A stretch of DNA of 64,000 nt from Ctena decussata (Eukaryota; Mollusca; Bivalvia; Lucinida; Lucinidae). The stretch covers positions 5,766,001 through 5,830,000 of the forward strand of contig OZ022511.1 in NCBI GenBank assembly GCA_963989385.1, given 5' to 3'. The position numbers were made by a program, and so were the translations under genes. The notes below the pieces were generated by a model that worked only from the letters and a program-made list of their open reading frames with translations, was not told the origin of the DNA and did no database searches. Positions 11,266 to 22,352 of this stretch are shown in pieces (positions within the stretch are counted from its first letter, which is position 1; each line of letters starts with the position of its first letter).

Positions 11266-12530
11266 CATGTTTAGCTCACCTGAGCCAGCGGCTCCGGGGG
11301 AGCTTCGTCGTCCGTCCGTCCGTCCGTCCACAATTTCAAATGATTTCTCCTCTGAAACTGCTGGGCCGATTGTAACCAAATTTCACATGTAGCTTCCTGG
11401 GATCTTAGGAACGAAAAGTTGTTCAAATGGTCCTGGTCACATGGCCAACATCGACGCCATGTCCATATATGGTAAAAAAATCTTCTCCAGAACTAATCGG
11501 CCGATGGCAATGAAACTTGGTAAGTCATATTGGGAATATGAGTACTACTAAGATTGTTCAAATAATGACATTGGGTTGAGCTTGACCTATTTTATGGTAC
11601 GTTCAAATTTGGTCTTTGGCGCTTTTTTATGGGAAAATACTAGAACATAAGCTTTCTTGAAAACTGTTGAAGATTTTGGCCTGAAAATTGGTATATACAG
11701 TCATCTAAATGGTTACATGACGATTTGTGAGTACATGAGGTCAGTGTGCTTCTTTGACTTTCGACCCAGGTCTCTCATATTTTGACAATTTCAGACAATA
11801 TCCTCAAAAGCCATTTGGTCAATTGTAACCAAATTTTATCTAGAAGTTTCAGGGGTTGAGGAAATGAAAATTTGTTAAAATGGTCTGGGTCACATGACCA
11901 ATATGGCTGCCACGACCATATATGTTAAAAAACTTAAAAAATCTTCTCCTTCAGAACCAATTGACCGATGGCCTAGAAACTTGGTAAGTAGCATTGGGTA
12001 CTTAAGGACTATCAAGATTGTTCAAATGATGACCTAGGGTTGACCTTGACCTTTTTACAGCAAGGTCAAATATGGGAAAACGCTAGAACATAAGATTTCA
12101 TGGAAAGGTTTGAAGATTTAGACGTAAAAATTGTTAATACAGTCATCTAAATGAGTACATGAAGATTTATGAGTACAAGAGGTCAAAATCGTTCTGTGAC
12201 CCTGAATTCCATATTTTGACAATTTCACACCTCTTCTTAAAAGCCACTGAGCCAATTGTAACCAAATACTATATAGAGCCTCCAGGGGTTGAGGGAATGA
12301 AAATTTCTTCAAATGGTCTGGGTCACATGACCAACTTGGCTGCCACGCCCATAAATGGCTAAAACCTTTAAAAATCTTCTCAAGAACCAATTTACCGATG
12401 GCCTTGAAACTGGATTTGTAGCATAGAATACTTGAGTACTATCAATCTTGTTCAAATGATAATTCTGGTTTGACCACTGATCTTTTTACTCAGGTGAGCG
12501 ATTCAGGGACTCATGGCCCTCTTGTTTTAG
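11266..12530 (+). mobile_element. Three-module mollusc-type repeat (CTCACCTGAG ... CTCAGGTGAG)
   Basis: The outer words AGCTCACCTGAGC (11274) and ACTCAGGTGAGC (12489) are inverted, and the element ends with GGCCCTCTTGTTTTAG. After a (GTCC)n run (11311-11330) come three homologous modules starting AATTTCA: 11332-11786, 11787-12220 and a shortened one at 12221-about 12495. Each repeats GGTCNNGGTCACATG, CCGATGGC and AAGATTGTTCAAAT in order. Modules are too diverged, and their frames too broken, for a tandem protein domain. I remember similar (GTCC)-containing non-coding repeats as abundant in bivalves; the transposition mechanism is unknown to me. Confidence 0.75.
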
Positions 12531-13294
12531 AAACTGTATACACTAGGCACTTCTGTTCATGGTGTTTTAGGGTTTCGTGGTCATGTGCCAGATTACCAAG
12601 TCAGTGGTTGTATATCTGATTCCCCGGTCAACCGGTCGTGCGAGTAAAATTTCAAACCGATGTTCATGTGTCTGCCTAAGCTTTCTCTAGATGGGACGTA
12701 TAGCATTCTATTCCAAAGACTCATCCACAATGTAACTGATGTATATTTAAATGAATTTCATTTGGCTTTCTGAAGATTCTCCCTCGGCTCTAAAGTTATA
12801 AAATCTGAATCTGTATTTATGATTCACAGATGCCAAATAACCGACTGTATTACTTCATTAAAGACATAAATTAACGGAGTGGGTTATTCTAGCCAAAATT
12901 TATTGACTAATGAAAATATGTTACACATGTATTTGTAGAGAGTAAATTACATTAAAATATCTGGATAGACTAGTGTACATTTTTCGTTTATTACTAATGC
13001 AGCACCTTTTTTCTTAAATATATTCAAATAAATAATTCTCTTCTCAGTTTTAGCTTCAGCTGTTGGAAGCATCAAATATCAAGCCTAATTGGCCTGGTTC
13101 TGGGTTTAATTTTCATGTTCTGCTCGCTCTCAAATCATAAACATTGAATCAAGGGCATAGTTACCTATATATAATTACGAATATACGGAATAAATCGCAT
13201 TGGAACTATATTTTTGTATTGCATATGTGCTACTTTACGGACTCTTTAGGAGCACCACGATCCACATTCATTATTTTTTTGTCGATACACAGGT
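12531..13294. other. No recognisable gene or repeat
   Basis: Spacer with ORFs under 75 codons and no domain signature. Confidence 0.45.
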
Positions 13295-13369
13295 CCCAGC
13301 AGGCACATGTCGTCATAACGTCGCATCGACGTCAATGCGACGTCATTTAGACGTCAGGTGTCTGCTGGG
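13295..13369. repeat. GACGTC-motif array bounded by CCCAGCAGGCAC, copy 2
   Basis: Best-formed copy: CCCAGCAGGCACATG on the left and GGTGTCTGCTGGG on the right are inverted, bracketing five CGTCAT/GACGTC words in 75 bp. Because every internal word is nearly self-complementary, the whole can fold or shift register in many ways. Confidence 0.65.
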
Positions 13370-13433
13370 TATCATTGCTTTTCCGGTGCCGTTGTCAGTT
13401 TATACTTTCGTCGAGTGATGAGTAATGATAATT

Positions 13434-13676
13434 ATAATAATAATAATGATAATAATCTTTATTTATAGTCGCTTATTTTTATTAACAACTAACATAAGCT
13501 CTGTCGAGCTCTTATTGCGACTTATTAAGACTATATACATATATACAAGCTGAGCTGTGGATATTCGACTTGCTCAAGGTCACAATGCTAGGGGCAAGGG
13601 CCCTGGTGAGGATCGAACTCGGGACCCTTCAATCATGAGTCGGGCACACTAACACTGTGCAACTGCGCTCCACATG
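13434..13676 (-). mobile_element. tRNA-derived SINE
   Basis: Read on the minus strand, the head (13676 downward) begins GGAGCGCAGTTGCACAGTG, an A-box-like stretch, followed about 35 bases later by GAGTTCGATCC, a good B box. An unrelated body follows, then the tail AAATAAAGATTATTATCATT with further ATT repeats, at 13434-13462. This is the head-body-tail plan of a Pol III SINE. The tail resembles the retroposon end at 32776-32905, hinting at a shared LINE partner. I could not find a convincing target-site duplication. Confidence 0.75.
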
Positions 13677-14049
13677 GTTAACTGTCTTTTCAAAATTTGC
13701 ATTGTGATGTCTTGTTTAGCTCTGTTTCTCAATACTTTGACTGGCTCCCGTCGTTTATTTATTTGTCTTATTGTTTTTAGTTGTTGTTTTTTGTTTGTTT
13801 GTTGTTGTTGTTTTGTTGTTTTTTTTGTTTTGTTTTTTTCTTCTTTTTTGTTGACAGAAGTCTTAACAATCGGCTTGATATGATGTGTGTGCTGAGCCTA
13901 CTGAGCTAGGGAGCTGATCTTTTTTTTTTTGGCACTGTGTCGGGAATACGACAGGAGCCAGTCTACTCAATACCTTAAAGGGCTAAGGCCATGAAACTTG
14001 GGTCATGCTTACATCTGGAAGAGTAAAACAGAAAAACATTATCAATTGC

Positions 14050-14545
14050 ACCATGAGCATTTTAAAGGCCCCCCTTGCTCTATCCCCATGAAAAATTTTG
14101 TCACGAGGCATCGCTGCAAGCTTCTCGCTAACGTTTCATTTTGGCGTCATTGTAAATGACCGTGATTAGCCAGCTTTAAACAAACAATACATCCTTGAGT
14201 TTCGCATAAGAAGAGTTTGAAAACTTATTTGGGTCATTTTACTTGGCAACTAATATGACCTACTTTCGATTTCATCAAGTAAAATAGAATGGTAAAAATA
14301 CAATATACAGGCGTGGAGTCCCAATCACTATCCCGCCTATGTTTATATAACGTTGCTAGACGGGAAACCAGAATAGACATTTGTATTTTGTGGAGCGATT
14401 TGTTAATTTTCAAAAACTTGTAATCTCTACATTTTGCCAATTATATGACTCCATTTATGCACATCAACCCACATTTTATAACCAAACGTGACGGTTGAAC
14501 AGCTTTTTACAATGATTTGAGTTTAGACATTTTTATCGCCGATCG
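14050..14545 (-). repeat. Dispersed repeat D1, copy 1
   Basis: Homologous, in reverse orientation, to 51645-52112 and partly to 59600-59845. Shared words include GAAGCTTGCAGCGAT (reverse here), CCACGCCTG and GAAAGTAGGTCAT. No conserved reading frame is apparent. Confidence 0.65.
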
Positions 14546-14740
14546 GACTATGGAGGCTTTAAATTTCAACAACTTTGAAATAATTGTGTGGAGTTTGAGC
14601 TGTAACTAGCAAAAGCGTCACATAGTTATTACTTTTATGGTGTCGGCGTCGGTAGCATAAACGTTTTTGCATAAAGTTTTCAGTTTTAGCTCTCGTTTGT
14701 GAAAATGCGCAGTCAGGCGAGACATGGCATTTTTTATAAA

Positions 14741-14972
14741 TGAGCCAAGACACGAGAAAACCAACAATGTGGTTGTTCGCCCAGCGCAGACTCAGACCAG
14801 CCTAGGCATCCGCCAACTCTGATCAGACTCTTCGCTAAGCGCTTAAAGGGTAGCTAAGGGTCTAAGCTATGCGGACAGCGAAGACTCTGATCAGACTGGG
14901 CGGATGCCCAGGCTGATCTCAGTCTGCGCTGGGCGCACAGCCACTTTGTTGGTTTTCTGGTGTCGCGGCTCA
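14741..14972 (-). mobile_element. TGAGCC foldback family, copy b
   Basis: Left end TGAGCCAAGACACGAG (two changes) and intact right end GTGTCGCGGCTCA, flanked by AA on both sides. The centre is in orientation Y (AAGGGTAGCTAAGGGTCTAA first), opposite to copy a. Confidence 0.85.
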
Positions 14973-15435
14973 AATGTATTCATACTCATCTATGAAAGAA
15001 CTAATACCTAAAAACGTGGTTCCTTAAAAGGGAATCTGTTTCCTACGTTTGATGTATAGGACATGGAGACAACAAATAGCCTTGCGAACACAACGATTGA
15101 TTACAGCTTTCTTCGTAAAGAAAGACTTGTCATCTGAGTCTATCTATTGATAGTATTTTTCCAAAAACGCCACAGCCCAGCCTCCAACTTTTCCTAGTGG
15201 GCTTTCGCCTAGTTCAATGAGCACGTGCGTTTGTTGTCAAAGATTGTGTGCTTTATTAAAATTGTATATCAATTACAATTATCAAAAATGATTTTTTTGC
15301 TGTTCCGGTAAATACACTGTCAGTCTGCGCAACTATCATCAGCGTGACTTCACAGTAATGAAACACGTTGGGTTCATCAGTACTGTAAGGTAACATGGAA
15401 TTGGATTAATAACATCATTTGGCAATAAAGTCATT
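14973..15435. other. No recognisable gene
   Basis: Nothing recognisable. Confidence 0.45.
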
Positions 15436-17475
15436 GGTACTACTAGAGATTTCCGACATAAGCTACGATACCATAACCAACGAACGTTAGCGACGATAGC
15501 ATACGTTAGGAGCTGATTTCTAGGGAGCGATCATTATTTGTTCAGTCCGCTTGTAAATGAACATTACATGTATAATTTAGAAAAAGTTGTCTAAAGACAG
15601 ACACAGTCTATTTATGCCCATATCAACCAGCACATGTGCGCAGCCTGGTCATGACATATACTTAGAAATCAGTTAATGCCAAGCCCAACTGCACTTGCTC
15701 TGACGAAATTGTCCGTACGCACAGGCTGGTATTGGCATGCACAGCTTTGTTTAAGGTGACACGATACGTCTCGTACATGTACATGTACTTAAACTTGCTA
15801 CAACAGTTATACAGCAACTAACGCCGTATCGAAATTCATCGGTAAGTGTTCTTACGACAGCTTTTGTTTTGTATCGAGCCATTTTCCATACTGACTTAGA
15901 TACTTTGGTTGATTGTATTGGGTCACACAAGTTAAAGGCTCTTTGAGACAGTATTTCAGTATATACCCACACGTCTCTCAGGGAGAGGGGGAGGGGGGGT
16001 AAGACAAAAATACCCCCAAACAAAGCAAACAAAAATAATAGCGCACTTGCTGCAAGCACAGCCGGTCCTTGCGCCGCTATTGCACAAATTAGTAGGATAG
16101 TAGTGTGCCCCCAGCACCATCCCCCGACCCAACCACCCTAGAAGGAGACAAGAACAAGTAACAGTCTGAATCCCGCACCTACTGCAAACTCAGATGCCAC
16201 TTACCTGAAGTATCATATAGTTTTATAACTTAACCCAGTACTAAAATGACGCGCCAAAGGGGGGGGGGTCTTCATAAGGGCCATTTTCTGGTTACAAATG
16301 GATTTTCACCAAAACTCACCAATCTTCACTTGTAAGTGTTGGCTTCCATATACTGAAATACTGATCTCATCGAAATTGTATTTAGAGTGAAGCGCAGTGT
16401 CAAAGTGGGTGGGGTAATTCCACCCCAGACCTTACCATGTATCATTTTTTTCAATTATCTCTATAAGTATTAGTGGCTGATTTACCATTATGGTTTGAAA
16501 TAATACGGCCATATATGCTAATTAATTGGGTTATATAACTTACCACTGATTGCTTATTCGATACCAATATATGGGCTTATAAGTGGTAACAGGAATTTTA
16601 CTTTTTTTTGCTTCTCCAACTTTACGAAAAACCACATTTTTTCTTTATTTGTCCATTTATATAAAGGAAACTTTGTAGCTATATTGATATGACAGTGTAC
16701 ATTGCAGAATTGAGAAAATTATCCTAGGCGTATCAAAACCTGAATTATCTGCCCTTGATTTAAGAAAATATAAGTTATTAAATTGGAAATATAAGATCGA
16801 AATTCTACACTGGAAGGTATATTTCTGATGACTCTTTTGCTCATGTTTCTAATATTATACTGATTATTGAGCTTTCAAATCCATATGGCGCCCATGATAT
16901 AACACAAGAAATGTAAGTGATCATCAGAGCTCACACTGCTACATGCCACTTAATTACATCACATTCAAGATATCATTTTCCGACCCAAAGTCTGATTTAT
17001 GGATTTTATTGATTTGACTTACTGAGATATCGAATGTTATTGAATACCTTACTTTGAAATTTAACTTTCCCTCATTTCATTTAAGAGTTACTTCCCTTTG
17101 ATTAGTATTTTAGGCTATTTACCTATGGACCCTCACAACATACTATACTGAGTAAACAAGCTCTGTAGAGTGTATGTGCAAACAGCTTAGAGCTCTTAAA
17201 ACACCACGTGGAAAAACCAGGCTGAGCTAAGTCTTTTCTGGTCGGACTAGGCCTTATACATGTTCTAAATCGACAGTCAGTCAAACGGAACTTAATGTGC
17301 AGATTTGATGTGTCGGAAAACTCACTGCCATAAAAAATTCGAATTTCTAACGATCCGATTACATAAACAAATATATCTCCCCAATAACCAGCTTCTAACG
17401 TCTGCTATCGTTTCCCTGTCGTAGTTAAGGTTCGTTCGTTACCGTACCGTAGCTTATGTCGGAAATCCCTACTAC
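15436..17475. repeat. Inverted pair of ~80-bp arms, 2 kb apart
   Basis: The left arm (15436-15514) contains GATTTCCGACATAAGCTACG, and the right arm (17390-17475) contains its reverse complement, both followed inward by CGAACGAAC- or CGAACGTTAG-like and GCAnACGTTAG words. The 1.9 kb between holds G-runs (15986-15999 and 16259-16268) and a 102-codon minus-strand ORF at 15751-16059 that I do not recognise. This could be a terminal-inverted-repeat element or two independent insertions; no target duplication was found. Confidence 0.5.
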
Positions 17476-17640
17476 TTCTGCAGTCGTAACGACTGTTTAT
17501 TAGGGTATCGTTGAGTGTATGATAGAAACTAAGGCTATTCAGAAAGGTATAGTTCAAATCCTTAGATGAAATCGAATGGATGGATGAGATAATCTACATT
17601 CCATGGCAATTTGCTTCCAGAGGCTGAGATGCTACACTTA

Positions 17641-17682
17641 TAGGAAAGAATTCTTCTCCCTCAGGGGAGCAAATTCTTTCCT
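17641..17682. repeat. Short hairpin, AGGAAAGAATT type (degenerate copy)
   Basis: TAGGAAAGAATTCTTCTCCC pairs imperfectly with GGGGAGCAAATTCTTTCCT. Related hairpins with better arms are at 25764-25836 and 58811-58878. Confidence 0.55.
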
Positions 17683-17874
17683 GTAAGAGTACCATTCCAA
17701 ATTCAAAGACAGAGGTGGAGAAGATAATCCCTGCCAGTTCATTGCATGCTATGCCCCTCTGGAATGTCGGAAGGGAGCAGCTTCGGAAAAATTTTCAGTG
17801 AAAGGAAACATAAAACTTCAGAGATTTGGAAAATCAAAAATACGCAGAATATATATGGTAAGGTCAGTGGCCTA

Positions 17875-18275
17875 ACATGTAACGTATCACCAAGGCATAA
17901 ACCTGGATCAATGGAGGGCGGCTTGAATTTCATTGTCTTCTTGGAAGTTGTAGGCGGTGGTATGCACTATGATGTGTTTGGGAAAGACGCCAGCAAGAAA
18001 AAACAAGGATGGTTTTTCCTTCTCTACAACATCGACAAAATGGTTTTGACAAATTTATATTGGCTATTCAGTAAAATGAAACTTTAAATAGAGCCAAATA
18101 AGCATAGTACATGTTGAAGGGAAGGTGAATGTCTAGCATGTAATGTATCACCAAAGCATAAATATAACATGAAACAAAGGAAGCCACTCGAATTTCATTG
18201 TCCTGTTGGAAGCTGTAGGCGGTGGTATGCCCAATGATATGGTGTGAATAGGCGCCAGCAAGCAAAATATAAGGG
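17875..18275 (+). repeat. Diverged tandem duplication, ~260-bp offset
   Basis: The block from CATGTAACGTATCACCAA through TGTAGGCGGTGGTATGC to GCCAGCAAG (17875-about 18000) recurs from CATGTAATGTATCACCAA (about 18135) to GCCAGCAAGC. The 113-codon plus ORF overlapping copy 1 is broken in copy 2, arguing against a gene. Confidence 0.6.
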
Positions 18276-18795
18276 AACTTTCACAATTTGTTTTTATCAC
18301 TAAATAATCGACACTAGTTTTGATAGCGAATCTGCCTGGCAGAACCACAAAAATTTAGCACTTTTTTATCTGATGTATATATCATTTCATACTTTTGTTT
18401 CCAGTCTCAATTCTGGGATTATATTCTTAATATACTTTCGTTTTGTTAAAATAACATTGTAGGCGTTACAAGTATAATACGACATCTTAGACACTTTTTT
18501 ATTAAGGAAAAAAGTAAGGAGTAGTTAAAATTCATTATTTTTAGGGATGAACACCAAAGATCTGAAATTTTCTTGTCGAATAAACATTAATGATGCTTTT
18601 CTTTTGCAGTATCTATCTTTTATAACTTCCTTAAATATACATTTAGTTCCAATCATACTTTCAGCAATGAATCAAATTCATTTGGTTGAAACTAGGCCTG
18701 ACTGATATGATTTCATTTAGTCTCATGTTCTACTGTAAGACTATGACCTTGGAATTGCACGTGCGAGAAAGTCAAGTTCTGCTTACAGAAGGTCA
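18276..18795. other. No recognisable gene or repeat
   Basis: AT-rich spacer, nothing recognised. Confidence 0.45.
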
Positions 18796-19039
18796 GGGCC
18801 CGGTTGTTCAAAACTAACGACGTCGTTAGTTAACGAGACGTTAAAATTTCAAAAGTAAATATCTCAAATACACCAATATTTTTGGTTGAAAAAATGTGAG
18901 AAGCTTTTGCATTGCAAAAGCTTCTCACATATTTTCAACAAAAAATATCAGTGTATTTGGCTATAAAGTCTCAAAACACTTAACGAGTTGACCTCTTAAC
19001 GAGCTCGTTAGGCTAACGATGTTCTGAACAACTGGGCCC
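18796..19039. mobile_element. 244-bp foldback element (GGGCCCGGTTGTTC ends)
   Basis: GGGCCCGGTTGTTCAAAACT at the left and GAACAACTGGGCCC at the right are inverted ends. Arms meet at GCTTTTGCATTGCAAAAGC. ACGACGTCGTTAGTTAACGA and its inverted counterpart lie just inside each end. Only one copy is present; no coding capacity. Confidence 0.8.
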
Positions 19040-19109
19040 AGGTGGTTTTCCTCCGGAAGTTCCGGTTTTTTGCCAACTTCTGCTTTACGATCAGCTCGAC
19101 ATAACACTT

Positions 19110-19347
19110 TGAGCCGCGACACGACAAAACCAACAATGTGGTTGTGCGCCCAGCGCAGTTTCAGATCAGTCTGGGCATCCGCCCTATCCGATCAGACTCT
19201 TCGCTAAGCGCTTAAAGGGTAGCTGAGGGTCTAAGCTACCTCTATGCGGACATCGAAGACTCTGATCAAACTGGGTGGATGCCCAGGCTGATCTGAGTCT
19301 TCACTCGGCGCACAACCACATTGTTGCTTTTGTCGTGTCGCGGCTCA
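19110..19347 (-). mobile_element. TGAGCC foldback family, copy c
   Basis: Intact TGAGCCGCGACACGAC and GTCGTGTCGCGGCTCA ends, TT flanks on both sides, centre in orientation Y. Length 238 bp. Confidence 0.9.
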
Positions 19348-19671
19348 TTAGTGAAATATCCTTTAAAACCCGTAAATTTAAAGAGTAACTACACTTCAGG
19401 AACTGACTGAATCAGATCCCAAACCTTATTCCCAACATCAAAGGGAAAGATTGACAAAGTCATCCCAACCAACAAACAATAAATTACAGTGATAAGCCGA
19501 GTCAGCAGCTCTATCCCAAATAGGTGGCAACTCAGCTATCTTTTTAAACTAAATAATTTAGACCAACAAGAGTATTAAAACAGACTAAACAAATTATACG
19601 AAAAAACATTTAACAACTATTCTAATGCATTTACAAATATAACGCGAGGTCTGATTGGATAACGTCAAAAA

Positions 19672-19707
19672 TTTGCGACAGTATATTCTGCGATATACTG
19701 TCGCAAA
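19672..19707. repeat. 36-bp hairpin
   Basis: TTTGCGACAGTATATT and GATATACTGTCGCAAA form a nearly perfect stem. It lies inside the insertion that splits the retroelement remnant. Confidence 0.6.
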
Positions 19708-19802
19708 CCCAACGTCATTATGAAACGTCGCTTCTCATTGGCTGACGTTTGGTTTTACGGTGCTGAAAGCGCTTGCAATGGATGCAAATAATTACACTTT
19801 GA

Positions 19803-20012
19803 AAGGTGAAAATGTGAAAACGTGCATTAGAATGGGGATAACTGTATTGAAAATTGTCATTTGGGGAGGTAAATCAAAGGTTTTATGGTCGCAAATTGCG
19901 TTTTACGGCTCCGCTGGCGCGTCGCCGTAAAACGAAATTTCCGACCATAAAACCGATGATTTACCTCCCCAAACGACAATTTTCAAGACAGTTATCCCCT
20001 AATTTTCACCTA
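19803..20012. mobile_element. Foldback element with GGGGAGGTAAATC arms, copy 1
   Basis: AAGGTGAAAAT and ATTTTCACCT bound nested arms: GGGGATAACTGTATTGAAAA with its complement, and TTTGGGGAGGTAAATCA with TGATTTACCTCCCCAAA. The centre, CGTTTTACGG through CCGTAAAACG, is GC-rich. A diverged copy is at 25893-26070. Confidence 0.75.
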
Positions 20013-20330
20013 TATTCTATTATTATTAAAGTAGGGTTAAAATGAGAACACAATAAATTAAACAGCACCGAACATAAAACAAATGCAACCGCAACGAAAG
20101 TACCGCCTTGGGACGGTAAGTTATTAACTACTGGGGTGTTTAAACCGGTTTTACTGGGCCCAAACCTTCACCCTCATCTTCCGCCGCGGTGCACACAATT
20201 AGTTGGTAGTTCGGTTCGTATGGAGGTCCCCTAACTCATCAGAGAGTCATCACGGTCAACAATTAAAATCAAGAAAAGCCGTGATGAAGCAAGGATGAGG
20301 AAAACTCATATCAAACAAAACAAAAAGAAC

Positions 20331-20923
20331 ATGACAATTTTCTATCGATTGAAACGGTCGTTTTTGTTCCAGGAATGTTAAAACTAATGGCAAATGGTAA
20401 ATATAGTATTTTATCGTGAATCATATATACCTAAGGCCACCATACATGAGCCTCTACGTATATTCGAACAGAAAAATTGCCCAGATTGCATTGATATTGT
20501 ATGTTGCCAATGTACATGTATCAAATCGTGTTACATACGATCAAACGTTGTGCTAAAGTTGTAATTCGATTTGTATGATGAGCGATTTGACATTAGTTGC
20601 GTTTGGCTACAAAGTGCGAGTAAACTAAAAAAAACAGCCCAGATCAGAGTAAATCTGGCTGTGTAAATATGACTAATTTCTTATCTGTGTTTGTTCTTAA
20701 CGTGAATAGATACACTTCCATGGAAAGCCACTCTGTCACTCTGCCACTCATTTTTGCCTCCTTTTTTTTTATTAGGGATCAACTTTTAGATGAAAGAACT
20801 TGCTCATTGAAAAGGCTAAATCCTCCAGGAAACCAAAATAGAAGTCATAAATGCTGTTACCCATTTGCAAATATGTCAGAAAAACATAGATGTATACTAA
20901 ACACTTTAAGATCCAAATTCATT
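20331..20923. other. No recognisable gene
   Basis: Holds an 85-codon plus ORF (20669-20926) without recognisable domain, running into the next foldback. A half-copy of the GGATCAAC hairpin family lies at about 20776-20800. Confidence 0.4.
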
Positions 20924-21135
20924 TGAGCCGCGACAAGACAAAACCAACAAAGTGGCATGTGCGCCCAGCTGAGACTCACATCAGCCTGGGCATCCGCAGT
21001 AGCAGGTAGCTTAGACCCTTAGCAACCATTTAAGCGCTTAGGGAAGATGCTGATCAGACTGGGCGGATGCCCAGGCTGATCTGAGTCTGCGCTGAGCCCA
21101 CAGCCACTTTGTTGGTTTTCTCGTGTCGCGGCTCA
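20924..21135 (+). mobile_element. TGAGCC foldback family, copy d (short)
   Basis: Intact ends and TT on both sides, but only 212 bp. About 25 bp are missing left of the centre, where GGGCATCCGC is followed directly by AGTAGCAGGTAG. Orientation X. Confidence 0.85.
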
Positions 21136-21409
21136 TTTGTAGAAAATGTACTTTTAAAAAGAGAGTAAACACTTCATATACATGATATACGACCGCTTCA
21201 TTCATCATGGAAAGCATATTAATGGAAACGCTTTTTCCGCCCACATCAAAGTTCTGCTATTCACCGAGTCTAAGCTGAACGGCAGCTCACACGCTATTAC
21301 ATTTTAATGGCATATACATTTGTAAACTACATTTTAAGTGCGCTTAGATTTAAACGTGTCGAAGCATTGAATCTGATGCTTTGCTGTACTCTGTTGTGTC
21401 AAAGACAAA

Positions 21410-21647
21410 TGAGCCGCGACGCGAGAAAACCAACAATGTGGTCGTGCGCCCAGCGCAGACTCAGATCAGCCTGGGCATCCGCCCAGTCTGACCAGAGTCT
21501 TCGCTGTCCGCATGAAGGTAGCTTAGACCCTCAGCTGCCCTTTAAGCGCAAAGCGAGGATTCTGATCAGACTGGGTGGATGCCCAGGCTGATCTGAGTCT
21601 ATGCTGGGCGCACAACCACTTTGTTGGTTTTCTCGTGTCGCGGCTCA
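21410..21647 (+). mobile_element. TGAGCC foldback family, copy e
   Basis: TGAGCCGCGACGCGAG and CTCGTGTCGCGGCTCA ends, AA on both flanks, orientation X, 238 bp. Only 274 bp separate it from copy d. Confidence 0.9.
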
Positions 21648-21959
21648 AATGTCAAAAGACTAGATTTAGTTTAATATCTGACTGTCTCGAACAGAATAAA
21701 AGAATAATTTTTAAGCTTGTTTTGATGTTGTTTTTGTGGTGGTTGGCTGTTGTTGTGATATTGTCCGTTAGGAAAATCTTATCTTGAAAGATCATGTTCT
21801 TTTGTCAGAATTCTAAGTTTCTTTATGTAAAAAGCTGACTCGCTGATTATAAAGCACTTTCTTTCTATTTTGTCATTCAGTTTCAAAGAGCATTGGTTCG
21901 ATTTATGGCTTGCCATGATCCGACACCTTATAAATTTTTATTTCAGATTTCATATAAAG

Positions 21960-22352
21960 TCATCTATAGATGAAGGTGAAAGCTCTCCTCGAATTGGAGA
22001 TGAGGGAAAGACTCGGTATCGATGGATGGAGGGAACTGGTAATGGAGTGGAGATCTTCATTCGATTGTGGGTTCATTCCATTACAGTTTTTAAACTATGT
22101 TCCTGAGAAACAGGGGGTGGTCGGGTGGTGCGATGGTGCTGTGTGTAACTTCCAGTGCCGGGGCGTCCTACTGAATGGGAACATTGTAGGGCAAGGGCCT
22201 GCTGTGCTTGCAGTAGGTGCGGGTGGCGGTTGTTTGGACATTTTTTCTCTCGTCTATCATTTCTCCTCTTTCTCCCTCTCTGGGAGACGGCCTGATATAG
22301 ACTGAAATACTGCCTCAAAGGGCCGTTAAACCCAAAACAATCAATCAATCCT
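21960..22352 (+). mobile_element. Retroposon 3' end with (AATC)n tail
   Basis: A 111-codon frame (21970-22305) is followed by AAAGGGCCGTTAAACCC and the tail AATCAATCAATC at about 22338-22350. A short genomic-looking tail of a 4-bp repeat after a conserved terminal word is typical of LINE or SINE 3' ends. I cannot name the family and do not claim the frame encodes a known domain. Confidence 0.45.

Larger units (their letters stand above)
19395..20330 (-). mobile_element. 3'-side fragment of the RT-bearing retroelement family, split by a foldback
   Basis: Two blocks match the minus-strand element at 38.0-39.8 kb: 19395-about 19560 (GATAAGCCGAGTCAGCAGCT resembles 38215-38235) and about 20041-20330 (TTTTACTGGGCCCAAACCT is also at 38540-38558). 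The sequence between, about 19565-20030, contains the 19803-20012 foldback and a separate hairpin, and has no counterpart at 38 kb. This reads as a foldback inserted into an older retroelement remnant. No RT motif is in this copy. Confidence 0.6.

Noticed and set aside
15751..16059. 102-codon minus-strand ORF with a hydrophobic start
   Set aside because: It begins with a signal-like stretch, but no homologue comes to mind, it lies within an inverted-arm pair, and its C-terminus runs through low-complexity-like sequence; insufficient for a gene call.
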